A stretch of 64,000 nucleotides of DNA from Halobacillus andaensis (GTDB lineage: Bacteria; Bacillota; Bacilli; Bacillales; Halobacillaceae), in contig NZ_BMEL01000003.1 in NCBI RefSeq assembly GCF_014636475.1, positions 675,673 to 739,672 of the forward strand. The letters are read 5' to 3'. The notes under the pieces were generated by a model. The model saw nothing but the letters and a program-made list of their open reading frames with translations. It was not told where the DNA came from and did not search any database. Both the position numbers and the translations under genes were made by a program. This document shows positions 17,272 to 25,691 of the stretch, in pieces; positions within the stretch are counted from its first letter, which is position 1, and each line of letters starts with the position of its first letter.

Positions 17272-17630
17272 CTAATAAACCTCTTTTAATTCCCCATCGA
17301 CTTCAAACTTTCCAATATGTTCCCAATCCATTTGAGCTTGTTTTCCTGGTGTAGTCTCGCATCGTATGGTTGCTTGCTTTTTAGGACGAGCCCTATATAG
17401 ACGTACAAAATCCCGAATTTTTCCTTCATAACCTAAAGCCATAATCTCATCTAAAAGAACCTCACAGTTTGTAGTCCCTTCTTTAATCCTTTTTTCTAAG
17501 TACTCCTTATAAGAATCCAGTTTACTATGCCTCTTTTGAGAGCTTTTTTTCTTTGGTAATTCATTAGAATTTATGTACTTACGGATGGTTTTAGGATCAA
17601 ACACTGTTTCTTCAGAAATAACTGTGAAGC
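17272..17630 (-). pseudogene. IS21-family IstA transposase, internal fragment
   Basis: The frame reads FDPKTIRKYINSNELPKKKS, later EIMALGYEGKIRDFVRLYRA, then the start of the integrase core (TTPGKQAQMDWEHIGKFEVD), ending abruptly at 17272. This is the helix-turn-helix-to-DDE junction of IstA. Both ends and the IstB gene are missing. A second, unrelated-looking IS21 relic is at 38247-38779. Confidence 0.7.
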
Positions 17631-17639
17631 AAAAGCGTT

Positions 17640-17780
17640 ACCTTGCATTTACTGCTCATCTAGTTGCAGTTTTTCTTCTCTCTCTTGTTCTTTAAATATT
17701 TCTTGAACCATTTCTACATGTTCCGGAAGCATCAATGATGTCCATTTAATCGTCCCTCGATCATTTGGATTCCCCATTAT
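17640..17780 (-). pseudogene. YolD-like protein fragment, copy 2
   Basis: The minus strand from the ATG near 17778 reads MGNPNDRGTIKWTSLMLPEH, then VEMVQEIFKEQEREEKLQLDEQ and a stop. This is the intact first half of a YolD-like protein with its characteristic NDRGTIKW opening. It is the sister of 12442-12702. Confidence 0.6.
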
Positions 17781-17838
17781 GCTTCTTTCCTTTCACTAGA
17801 TTTATATGGATAAATGGAAAGAATACTATCTTTCCTAA

Positions 17839-18084
17839 ATGGCTTTAAAATGGTCTGATATAGATTTCGATAAAAAAACCCTAAGAGTCACCAAAACTTA
17901 TTACAATCCCAGAAATAAAACAAAAGAATATCAGTTACTTATCCCTAAGACTAAAGGATCGATTCGAACACTAAAAATGGATGATGGGGTTATGAAGGTC
18001 CTCAAAAAACATAAAGAACACCAAGATGATCACATTAAAATAATGAAGAATGAATATACAAAGTTAGATTTTGTTTTTTGCTAA
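17839..18084 (+). pseudogene. Tyrosine recombinase (phage-type integrase) fragment
   Basis: The frame starts within the catalytic domain: MALKWSDIDFDKKTLRVTKT, then the beta-hairpin with the catalytic-lysine region PKTKGSIRTLKMD. It ends before the HxxR and Tyr boxes. The N-terminal SAM-like domain and the first catalytic Arg box are absent. It lies inside the module between att-like sites A and B, as expected for a decayed element-encoded integrase. Copies of YolD-like and MNT/HEPN genes flank it. Confidence 0.75.
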
Positions 18085-18115
18085 GGAAGTTCGAAATTTT
18101 GGATACCCTGAATTT

Positions 18116-18530
18116 TTAAAGACCGTAAATACTCATATGATACTTAGCCGCTTTCCAACTAGCCTCGAAAGAGAATTTAAATCGTTGAATCGCCGCATCG
18201 CGTTCCACATCATTCGGATATTTAAGGGTAGCTAGCTTTTCAAAGGCAGCCAACGCTTTTTTTGCTGCTTCTAATCGTTGGCGTAATCTATCCATAAAAT
18301 CCACTCCTCTTTCACTTGTTGTACTAAGTTTCTTTGGAATCATGTAAATCCACCACATCTACCTTGTAAGGAATGGGAGACTTTTCGATTTGCTCGATCA
18401 GTTTATTCCATCTAGAAGGAGAGATCGGGGAGGGGATTCGATAGCGATGTCGATATCTGAACTATGTTTTTCTTCCTGTCGGGCCAAAAAACCAAATAAG
18501 TAAACACTCCCTTTTTCCTTGACGAGTTGT
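18116..18530 (-). pseudogene. MNT and HEPN gene pair remnant, copy 2
   Basis: Reading the minus strand, a nucleotidyltransferase frame shows GSVYLFGFLARQEEKHSSDI with the DxD-type SSDIDIAIE. A shift follows, then NKLIEQIEKSPIPYKVDVVD. The HEPN gene starts inside the MNT end (MDRLRQRLEAAKKALAAFEK) and is cut after about 52 codons. The usual GSRARG of MNT is GFLARQ here. About 190 bases are almost identical to copy 1 at 11270-11460. The overlap of MNT end and HEPN start is the normal operon layout. Confidence 0.65.
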
Positions 18531-18701
18531 TCATTCAAAATTAATTAATTTTAGTTTTTCTAAAATTCGCTCCCATAAATCTGCAGGACATCCGATAATA
18601 TTCCTTCCTCTTTTTTCCATTTTAGCATATGTACATCTTCTCTTTGATGGATTTTCTTTCTCCAATTCCCTAATCAGAAATTCAATCTGTACCAGGTCCA
18701 T
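18531..18701 (-). CDS. Small ORF, 56 residues, upstream of MNT remnant
   Basis: ATG-initiated frame: MDLVQIEFLIRELEKENPSK, RRCTYAKMEKRGRNIIGCPA, DLWERILEKLKLINFE. Codon use looks genuine. The last part (ERILEKLKLI) resembles the N-terminal helix of MNT nucleotidyltransferases, so the ORF may be an unknown N-terminal segment fused to a frameshifted MNT gene. No clear ribosome site. From 18702 to 18993 I see no further gene. Confidence 0.35.
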   Translation of the reverse strand: MDLVQIEFLIRELEKENPSKRRCTYAKMEKRGRNIIGCPADLWERILEKLKLINFE

Positions 18702-18993
18702 TATGAACTAAACCAAAACCTAATTTCCATTAGTTTTACTATAAGAACAGTTTAATGACAACCTCGTCATTTATAAATTACAACTAGAAGTTTTCATTTC
18801 CTAATTCCAAAGTTGTATGGGTTAACCTTATACCCTTCCAAGAAAAGTGTATCGAATATTTATTAGTGATCCCTTATGATGAAATTTTCTCCACATTATT
18901 TAATATGAGCGTTTTTCCTATCTTATAAAACTGAATGATTTATCGTCAATTTGGAACAATACCTTTGATTAAGTAAATAAGGAGGGACCAAAA

Positions 18994-19239
18994 ATGGACA
19001 CTCAAAAATTAGCCGATCATGAGTCCTTGGATCTACATGAAGTTATTAATTTTAAGACCCTGTGTTTAGCAAAATCAAAACTTATGCAAGGACTCGTTTT
19101 TGATCAGGATTTGAGAGCATTAATGCAAAAGGATGTTGAACAATCTATGCAAGCGCTTGGAGAATTACAGGCAATCTATAACCGAGCACCTTTTGAAGCT
19201 CCTATTCCTCAAAGCCGACCAACACCAATAATAAATTGA
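18994..19239 (+). CDS. Spore-coat-associated protein, YraG/YraE-like
   Basis: Small (81 residues) protein of the CotF-associated type: LHEVINFKTLCLAKSKLMQG, then a helix ending in a proline-rich tail. AAGGAGGGACCAAAA precedes the ATG. It opens a five-gene cluster whose order (small coat protein, CotF-like, Zn-alcohol dehydrogenase, small coat protein, CotF-like) matches the yraG-yraF-adhB-yraE-yraD cluster of Bacillus subtilis. Expected location: the developing spore coat. No well-formed sporulation sigma-factor promoter could be confirmed upstream. Confidence 0.75.
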   Translation: MDTQKLADHESLDLHEVINFKTLCLAKSKLMQGLVFDQDLRALMQKDVEQSMQALGELQAIYNRAPFEAPIPQSRPTPIIN

Positions 19240-19255
19240 AAGGAAGTAAAATTCA

Positions 19256-19624
19256 TTGAATAATGACTATTTAGACCCTATAAACTCATTACATGTACCT
19301 GAGCTAGCTGATACCACATTTGCCATGGATTTCCTCCTTCGTGCCAAAGAAGGTGTGCGAAATACCGCTGTTGCATTAACCGAATCTGCATCACCTGAAG
19401 TTAGAGAACTCTTACGAAACCAGTTAATGCAAGGTATTGCCATGCACCAAGAAATTACAGAACTTATGATTGACAAAAAATGGTTCCATCCAAATGAACT
19501 AAGTGAACAGTATAAACTAGATCAACTTTCTGCCAACAACACATTGATGATGGGTAAAATGAATCTATTTCCTGTTAATAACAATAGAAAAGGTATGTTT
19601 GATCGGACACCTGATGAACACTAA
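19256..19624 (+). CDS. CotF-like spore coat protein, YraF-like
   Basis: A 122-residue protein of the spore coat CotF family. It has the family's ferritin-like helical pair: [20 protein letters not shown], then [20 protein letters not shown], ending with KKWFHPNEL (the family's K.W..P signature). TTG start with AAAGGAAG ten bases upstream; there is no in-frame ATG nearby. Second gene of the coat cluster, 16 bases after the first. Role presumed structural in the spore coat. Confidence 0.8.
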   Translation: MNNDYLDPINSLHVPELADTTFAMDFLLRAKEGVRNTAVALTESASPEVRELLRNQLMQGIAMHQEITELMIDKKWFHPNELSEQYKLDQLSANNTLMMGKMNLFPVNNNRKGMFDRTPDEH

Positions 19625-19642
19625 CACTGGAGGCTGTAGAAC

Positions 19643-20779
19643 ATGAAGGCAGTAACGTATCAAGGTATTAAAAATGTTGTAGTCAAAGAAGTTCCAGATC
19701 CAAAGATTGAAAAACCAGATGACATGATTATTAAAGTAACGAGTACAGCTATATGTGGGTCTGATTTACATTTAATTCATGGCATGATTCCTAACCTGCA
19801 AGAAAACTATGTAATTGGCCATGAACCAATGGGGATCGTCGAAGAAGTTGGTCCAGATGTGACTACGCTAAAAAAAGGAGATCGAGTCATTATTCCTTTT
19901 AATATAGCCTGCGGTGAATGCTCTTACTGTAAAAACCATTTGGAAAGTCAATGTGATAATTCTAATGATAATGGTGATATGGGTGCCTATTTCGGATATT
20001 CGGGTACAACGGGTGGCTATCCAGGTGGGCAAGCTGAATATTTAAGAGTACCGTTTGCCAACTTTACTCATTTCAAAATTCCTGAGACTTGTGAAGAGCC
20101 AGATGAAAAATTAACCGTTATTGCCGATGCGATGACTACTGGTTTTTGGAGTGTTGACAATGCAGGCGTAAAGGCTGGAGATACAGTTATTGTTTTTGGC
20201 TGTGGTCCGGTTGGTCTTTTTGCTCAAAAATTCTGTTGGCTAAAAGGAGCAAAGCGTGTAATTGCCGTAGATTATGTAGATTATCGTTTGAAACACGCCA
20301 AACGTACCAACAAAGTTGAAATTGTAAATTTCGAACACTTTGAAAATGTGGGAATGCATTTGAAAGAAATGACGAATGGCGGCGCTGATGTTGTCATTGA
20401 TGCAGTTGGTATGGACGGTAAAATGACTGATTTAGAGTTCCTCGCGAGCGGAATGAAACTTCAAGGCGGAGCATTTAGTGCGTTTATCATGGCTTCACAA
20501 GCAGTGCGTAAAGGCGGGACAATCCAAGTTACTGGCGTATACGGTGGCAGATATAATGGATTCCCAATGGGAGATATTATGAACCGAAACGTCAATATCC
20601 GCTCTGGACAAGCACCTGTCATTCACTATATGCCATATATGTTTGAATTAGTTTCGACTGGAAAAATTGATCCAGGGGATGTCGTGAGTCATGTACTTCC
20701 ACTTAGTGAAGCAAAGCGTGGCTATGAGATTTTTGACACAAAAATGGATGATTGTATAAAAGTCGTGTTGAAACCTTGA
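19643..20779 (+). CDS. adhB: Zinc-dependent alcohol dehydrogenase, AdhB-like
   Basis: Medium-chain dehydrogenase, 378 residues. Catalytic-zinc ligands lie in AICGSDLHLIHG and GHEPMG; the structural-zinc cysteines are in CGECSYCKNHLESQC. The NAD-binding loop is VFGCGPVGLFAQ near residue 190. An insertion between the zinc lobe and the Rossmann fold is typical of the glutathione-independent formaldehyde dehydrogenase-like subgroup to which AdhB belongs. Set between two pairs of spore coat genes as in B. subtilis, so it may be a spore-associated enzyme. Substrate unknown. Confidence 0.88.
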   Translation: MKAVTYQGIKNVVVKEVPDPKIEKPDDMIIKVTSTAICGSDLHLIHGMIPNLQENYVIGHEPMGIVEEVGPDVTTLKKGDRVIIPFNIACGECSYCKNHLESQCDNSNDNGDMGAYFGYSGTTGGYPGGQAEYLRVPFANFTHFKIPETCEEPDEKLTVIADAMTTGFWSVDNAGVKAGDTVIVFGCGPVGLFAQKFCWLKGAKRVIAVDYVDYRLKHAKRTNKVEIVNFEHFENVGMHLKEMTNGGADVVIDAVGMDGKMTDLEFLASGMKLQGGAFSAFIMASQAVRKGGTIQVTGVYGGRYNGFPMGDIMNRNVNIRSGQAPVIHYMPYMFELVSTGKIDPGDVVSHVLPLSEAKRGYEIFDTKMDDCIKVVLKP

Positions 20780-20796
20780 GGAAGGAGGTATAAAAA

Positions 20797-20991
20797 ATGA
20801 ACTACGCCTTACATGAAGTTCTTGAGGTCCATGAGATGGCTGCATTCAAGACCAATTGTTTGACTAAGTCCAAAACCATGAAAGCGTTAGTTACAGATCA
20901 GCAATTAAAAGATATTCTGCAGCAAGACATTGATGTATCTTCAAGACAATTACAAGAATACGCTTCGATCCTTTCCAACGCTCAGCAATAA
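20797..20991 (+). CDS. Small spore-coat-associated protein, YraE-like
   Basis: 64 residues: LHEVLEVHEMAAFKTNCLTK and a helix with SKTMKALVTDQQLKDILQQD. It is a shorter relative of the first gene of the cluster, with the same LHEV..FK..CL.KSK pattern. AGGAAGGAGG lies upstream of the ATG. It starts 17 bases after adhB, so it is cotranscribed. Confidence 0.75.
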   Translation: MNYALHEVLEVHEMAAFKTNCLTKSKTMKALVTDQQLKDILQQDIDVSSRQLQEYASILSNAQQ

Positions 20992-21003
20992 ATTAGGAGA
21001 TGA

Positions 21004-21309
21004 ATGAACATGAACCCAATCATTGAAAAATTAACAGGCATGAATGCCCTATCGGATCAAGTGGTTGCAATGGATTTATTGATTGCAGCTAAAAGTGGAG
21101 CTAGAAATTATGCCATGGCCGTTACGGAAGCAGGAACGCCGGAAATTAAAGAATTGCTCACTCGCCATTTAATGGAAGCTCTCGATATGCATGAACAAAT
21201 TTCCGCTTATATGGAAGAAAAAGGATGGTACCATGCTTGGGATACAAACGAACAAATTAATTTAGATTTAAATAATATCAATACAGCATTGAACTTACCC
21301 ACTCTATAA
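21004..21309 (+). CDS. CotF-like spore coat protein, YraD-like
   Basis: CotF-family helical pair: MDLLIAAKSGARNYAMAVTE and PEIKELLTRHLMEALDMHEQ, ending in EEKGWYHAW. It is a paralogue of the gene at 19256. The start could equally be the ATG at 21010; AGGAG lies 4 or 10 bases away. Last gene of the cluster, followed by a perfect terminator. Confidence 0.8.
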   Translation: MNMNPIIEKLTGMNALSDQVVAMDLLIAAKSGARNYAMAVTEAGTPEIKELLTRHLMEALDMHEQISAYMEEKGWYHAWDTNEQINLDLNNINTALNLPTL

Positions 21310-21369
21310 AAATAAAATAGGATTTTAACATTACCAACCAAAACTGTTCCTAATAAACTATTTATATTT

Positions 21370-21404
21370 AAATGAGGGAAATATACAATTTCCCTCATTT
21401 TAAA
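21370..21404 (+). terminator. Terminator of the spore-coat cluster
   Basis: AAATGAGGGAAA / TTTCCCTCATTT perfect 12-bp stem, 60 bases after the last coat gene. Confidence 0.8.
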
Positions 21405-21462
21405 ACCGCCATTTTCTTTTAAATTTTAAATTTGATTCTTTTCTTTTAGGATTAGAGCTAAA

Positions 21463-21490
21463 TTAAGCCAATTACGACCTATTGGCTTAA
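21463..21490 (-). terminator. Terminator-like hairpin after the MRJP-type gene
   Basis: TTAAGCCAA / TTGGCTTAA perfect 9-bp stem located 39 bases beyond the stop of the gene at 21529-22773, on the minus strand. Confidence 0.55.
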
Positions 21491-21528
21491 TGCTTTTCGT
21501 TCAAAATTTAAAAAACCATTTTTTATTA

Positions 21529-22773
21529 TTAACAGGTAGGAGCAGGAAGTTCATCAATTTTCATACGAAGTAAACTATATGGTTTTTGTCGCAGGTCTTT
21601 TCCATAATGAAATCTTGCCTGCCGATGTAATTGGTTCACAATGACATACAAATATTGGTCCGGACCAATTGAAAAAGTATCCGGCCACAAAATTCTCGGG
21701 TCATGGGCGATTGTTTCCATTATGCCATTCGGCAATATCTTACGGATACTGTTGTTTTCATAGTCTCCGGCATATACGGTTCCTTTTGCACCTGTGATCA
21801 TTCCATCAGAAGCCCCTTTCTCTCCCCAATGCTCCACCTGATATAGTAAATCCATGTCCGATATCGTTCTGTCTCTTAGGGCTTCTGTTGAGATCGAGAA
21901 CAGATGACGACTGGTAAGTGGACAGAAAAATAAAATTTCCCCATCGGGAGAAATCGTTATACCATCAGATGCCAATCTAAAAGGAGATGTTGAGCCATCT
22001 TTGTTTCGGTTCATCAAAATTTCACCTTCTACTTTCGGTAAAATATAAGGATCGGGCGAAGTTGAATTTGCTCCATTTAATCGTCTAAACGCGTTTCCAT
22101 TTTCTAAATCTACAACGATAATAGCTCCTGGTCCTTTGGAAGATGAATCGGTTATATATGCATAACCCTCATTTCCAACACGAAAATCAAATCGGACATC
22201 ATTCAGATAAGTTGTGGGCAGGACAACATCTTCTGAAAAGGTATATACTTTTCTTATTGTATTGGTTTTTAAATCAACAGCGACTAATTTTGCCCCACCT
22301 TTAATGGGTTCAGAAAAATTCGGTGCCGCTGTATCTAATACCCAAAGTGTTCCCTTTCCATCCGCAACTACACTTTGGACACTGATGAAAGACATTGTGA
22401 TATTCCCTGGGTGAACCAAATTGGTTTCGTAACTGGGATAAGGTTGCAATTGATCCCCAACAATTTCGGCCACCGTAAATTTAACAACGTCTCCCCATTT
22501 AGGAAAGCAAATGAAAATCCGACCGGTTTCTGACACACTAACACCTGTAGGCATTGCCCCATTAAATGCATAAACTAGTTCTAACTTACCGAAAAATTTT
22601 TCCATAGGCAACATTGGTTCCAAGATATCCACCTCACCAACTTCATACTGGATATCACTATATATGATTAAAATCTTTTCTAGTGCCTGGTTCTTACGCT
22701 GTATTTCTATTAAACGAGAAAACGGGAATAAAACAACCTGATGAAAGTGAATCGAAGGAACGAACGTAGTCAA
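21529..22773 (-). CDS. Major royal jelly protein/Yellow-like beta-propeller protein
   Basis: A 414-residue beta-propeller of the MRJP/Yellow family (bacterial members are often called gluconolactonase or dopachrome-tautomerase-related). Family blocks visible: VQSVVADGKGTLWVLDTAAP, then NDVRFDFRVGNEGYAYITDS, GPGAIIVVDL and SDGITISPDGEILFFCPL. No signal peptide is evident. TTG start at 22773 with a weak ribosome site; a shorter start at the MLPMEKFF codons (about 22608) is possible, since the family domain begins shortly after. Alone between coat cluster and aminotransferase remnant; substrate unknown. Confidence 0.75.
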   Translation of the reverse strand: MTTFVPSIHFHQVVLFPFSRLIEIQRKNQALEKILIIYSDIQYEVGEVDILEPMLPMEKFFGKLELVYAFNGAMPTGVSVSETGRIFICFPKWGDVVKFTVAEIVGDQLQPYPSYETNLVHPGNITMSFISVQSVVADGKGTLWVLDTAAPNFSEPIKGGAKLVAVDLKTNTIRKVYTFSEDVVLPTTYLNDVRFDFRVGNEGYAYITDSSSKGPGAIIVVDLENGNAFRRLNGANSTSPDPYILPKVEGEILMNRNKDGSTSPFRLASDGITISPDGEILFFCPLTSRHLFSISTEALRDRTISDMDLLYQVEHWGEKGASDGMITGAKGTVYAGDYENNSIRKILPNGIMETIAHDPRILWPDTFSIGPDQYLYVIVNQLHRQARFHYGKDLRQKPYSLLRMKIDELPAPTC

Positions 22774-23023
22774 TCACATTTTCTCAGGAACCTCTTCCAT
22801 TTTATTTTCTTATTTGACTGTTTCTACTAAAACGCAGATGAATACCTATTTTACCCTAACCTTGAGTCTTCAAGAATTGGGGACTTATCCTTATAAAGGA
22901 TCAGCTTCTTTTTTTTAAATATTATGGATTTACATCATTTTTGAGATGAATTAAAAAAACAAAATATCTTGCCCCCTCTAGTTTCGATAGCAAGTATAAA
23001 GTAAATAAAATAATTCACATAAA

Positions 23024-23600
23024 CTAATCCAGATGATCAAGATGGATTTTAAGTCTCTCTAAACCCTCATTCAATTCTTCAAAGGAATTTGTGGCAGCCA
23101 TAGAGATTCTCAGATACTTAGTAGTGGAAGATTGTCCACCACTGATAAATCGATCTGAATGAAGAACATAAACCTGCTTCTTTTTTATTTCTTCCTCAAC
23201 TTGAAGGCCCGGGTGCTTTACTGTTAATAGGCAGCCAACGAAAATAACTTAACGGGTTCTCGTATTCGTTACTTATATGAAAGTAGGAGTTATATATTTT
23301 ATTCGCTTCCTTAAGTAACGACTTTTTTTGTTTGAATATAGAATGAGCTTTCCCTGTAAGAATCAGTTGTGAAACCACCTCTATATCAAGAGAAGAGGGT
23401 TTTGTATTTATATTATAAATTCCTTCAACTATTTTTTCAGACAGACTTTCCCCAAATATCATGTAGGCAACCCTCAACCCAGAGCAAATAGTTTTCGATG
23501 TACTATTAATGTAAACAGTTTGCTCTGGCAATAGATTTTAACATGGGTTGTTTGTAGTCATACAAGTCCTCCGCAATGAATAATGCGTTAATCTTGGGGG
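23024..23600 (-). pseudogene. PLP-dependent aminotransferase (MocR/class I type), decayed
   Basis: Three frames of one gene can be pieced together on the minus strand: NALFIAEDLYDYKQPMLKSI, then the PLP-lysine segment YINSTSKTICSGLRVAYMIF, and after another shift a C-terminus ending SMAATNSFEELNEGLERLKI. The lysine of STSK is the Schiff-base residue. The N-terminal half, including any GntR domain, is missing. A dead gene with at least two frameshifts. Confidence 0.7.
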
Positions 23601-23853
23601 AGTCGAACCTTATTGGCAAAGATTCGCCCCTGTGGGACTCGGATCCTATCAGAAATACTGTCCACTCTATACAAACATGATTGGGGGTGTTGAGGCCAGA
23701 TCCTTTATAACAGCGAAGCTATGACACTACAAAATATGTTAGGGGCTGCCGGCGAATCTAACTAAAGGAGTAGTGATATGATATGGAACCAGCTCGACAC
23801 TCTGCTTCATATTCATGATGGATTCCAACAACTCATATTTAAGAATAAAAGAA
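23601..23853. other. Gap without recognisable gene
   Basis: Between the aminotransferase remnant and the hairpin of att-like site B I see only short frames that could be more aminotransferase debris. Nothing is supported. Confidence 0.4.
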
Positions 23854-23889
23854 AAGCCTCTCAAGAGTTTATAAACTCTTGAGAGGCTT
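23854..23889. terminator. Perfect 17-bp-arm palindrome beside att site B
   Basis: AAGCCTCTCAAGAGTTT, two bases, then its exact reverse complement. Same hairpin type as at 10509, 30397 and 37247. No intact gene ends beside it, so it marks the module end. Confidence 0.65.
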
Positions 23890-23915
23890 GAAAATTTAGT
23901 TGACGATTTTAAAAA

Positions 23916-24126
23916 CCAGTCAATATCAGTCAAATCATTCTCATACTCTATGTTTAGAGGGTTTTGGGCGCTATCACATCATGCCGCCCATTACCTGAGT
24001 AGTAGAATTAGATAATAATGAATGTTGAAAATACTTATATAACCCCTTTTCCTACTCTGGACAACTTCCTTCTTATTAAATAACACCTCAGTATTTATGA
24101 ACATTATCCAGTCAAAACCCAGTCAT
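23916..24126. repeat. att-like site B: groEL-tail core with arm repeats on both sides
   Basis: Core ACATCATGCCGCCCAT at 23976-23991, identical over 16 bases to the groEL end. Left arm CCAGTCAATATCAGTCAAATC-type repeat (23916-23936); right arm TCCAGTCAAAACCCAGTCAT (24107-24126). The preceding GGGCGCTATC is shared with site A. The gap to the next gene, 24127-24438, holds no supported feature. Confidence 0.75.
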
Positions 24127-24438
24127 AAAAGATCGTAATATTCAAAAATTTTAATTGATAAATAGTGAATCGTTTAGGACATTACAAACCGATACCATTA
24201 ATTCATGAAAACTTTATATTCATCTTCTCCTACAAGGGGGTAATACTTCCATTACACCTGCGATTAAGCCTCGTGATAATGAGCAAAGCATCTTTTCCAT
24301 ATATCCTTATCTAGTAGAAATCCTGAGTCATACCAATTGCCCAAAGGAGAACATGGGGTTTTACCCGTATACAAGTTATTTTTTATCCTGTCTACCTTAA
24401 GAGAAGCATTCAAAACACTGAGCTATAAATGTGAATGT

Positions 24439-25554
24439 TTAAATTACAGACTGACCATAATCACTCTTAGTGTATACATTCCCTTCCATTAAAAGACGAG
24501 CAGTTCTACCGACTTTAATGGACAACGGAAACTCATTATATATAGTTTCCATGACCCCCGCCGGATGACCTATAGAAATGGTGTTACTATTCTTATCGAT
24601 AATTTCAGATAGGATAGTACCTTCAATCTTACTGGCAGCTGTGATACATACCGCTCCTGTTATAGCCAGTGCCTTATGGGGGCGTTGCATGGACATCATT
24701 CTCACTAATACGTTAAAATTTTGTTCACTGTGAAATTTACCAGCAGTATCTTGATAATCAAAAGGCTTTGAAACAACTGTTAATTTAGGTGTTGCCGGGG
24801 AAAGCCTCGTCGCTTCAGATTTGGATGCAAACCCACACTCCTCGGCTGCTGCTCCACGTAATTCTTCTAAAAGGTCAATCTGCGCTTTTGAGTATTCCTC
24901 TGGTAATTCATCTCCTCGAAGGCCTATATCTTGCGCGCGAACAAATACCAGGGGATTAGCTATATCTACTATAGATGCTCGAACCTCACCTAAAGAACAA
25001 GATAGTATATCTATCGGTCTACCTGTAGGAAGAACTTTTCCTGTAACAGCTCCTTCAGGATTTTCAAACGATAAGAATATAGGCGAAGCACTGCCTGGTA
25101 CACCCGGGATCGAATAGTCTCCCTCTGTTTTTACCCTTCCATTTTCCACTTCTACTTCAGCTGTAATAATTTTTTTAGTATTTGTATTGTATATTCTTAC
25201 TTTTGTAATAGGTTCTTCTATTGAAACGAGTCCCTTAGCTATTGCATAAGGGCCGACTGCTGAAGAGATATTTCCGCAATTCCCTTTAAAATCTACCATT
25301 TGATCATATAAGCTTACTTGAGCAAAAGTATATTCAATGTCATATGAAGAGTTCCTGCTCTTATCAATAATAGCCACCTTGCTAGTAAGAGAATTAGCTC
25401 CACCTAATCCATCTATTTGGTTAGGATCTGGACTGCCCATGATATCCAGCAGAAATTCTTCTCTTTCCTGTTCAGTTGCAGGTAAATCTTTCTTTTGCAA
25501 AAATACCCCTTTACTGGTTCCTCCACGCATTAAAGTAATAGGTACTTTATTCAC
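24439..25554 (-). CDS. PrpF-family isomerase (aconitate/methylaconitate type)
   Basis: Diaminopimelate-epimerase fold isomerase of the PrpF family, which shifts double bonds in methylaconitate-like tricarboxylates. The N-terminus ITLMRGGTSKGVF, the NSLTSKVAI block, GNCGNISSAVGPYAI with the catalytic Cys, and the late RPHKALAITGAVC block are family marks. The GTG at 25552-25554 is chosen (GGAGGG eight bases upstream); the open frame extends 28 codons more without support. It is divergent from a LysR gene that precedes a tricarboxylate transporter, so the imported acid is probably its substrate or precursor. Confidence 0.88.
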   Translation of the reverse strand: MNKVPITLMRGGTSKGVFLQKKDLPATEQEREEFLLDIMGSPDPNQIDGLGGANSLTSKVAIIDKSRNSSYDIEYTFAQVSLYDQMVDFKGNCGNISSAVGPYAIAKGLVSIEEPITKVRIYNTNTKKIITAEVEVENGRVKTEGDYSIPGVPGSASPIFLSFENPEGAVTGKVLPTGRPIDILSCSLGEVRASIVDIANPLVFVRAQDIGLRGDELPEEYSKAQIDLLEELRGAAAEECGFASKSEATRLSPATPKLTVVSKPFDYQDTAGKFHSEQNFNVLVRMMSMQRPHKALAITGAVCITAASKIEGTILSEIIDKNSNTISIGHPAGVMETIYNEFPLSIKVGRTARLLMEGNVYTKSDYGQSVI

Positions 25555-25691
25555 TTTAAATGCCCTCCTTATAGAAAAATGAATGTTGTCCAGACGGTAT
25601 CCATAGCGTACAATGGATCTAATTATAAGAAAAATCAAAATTCTATATGGAAGTGTATAAATATATTTTATAAGTAAGGGAGTTTTATCTT

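Noticed and set aside
23739..23933. Minus-strand open frame of 64 codons
   Set aside because: It reads through the palindromic hairpin and arm repeat of att-like site B; coding potential is incidental.
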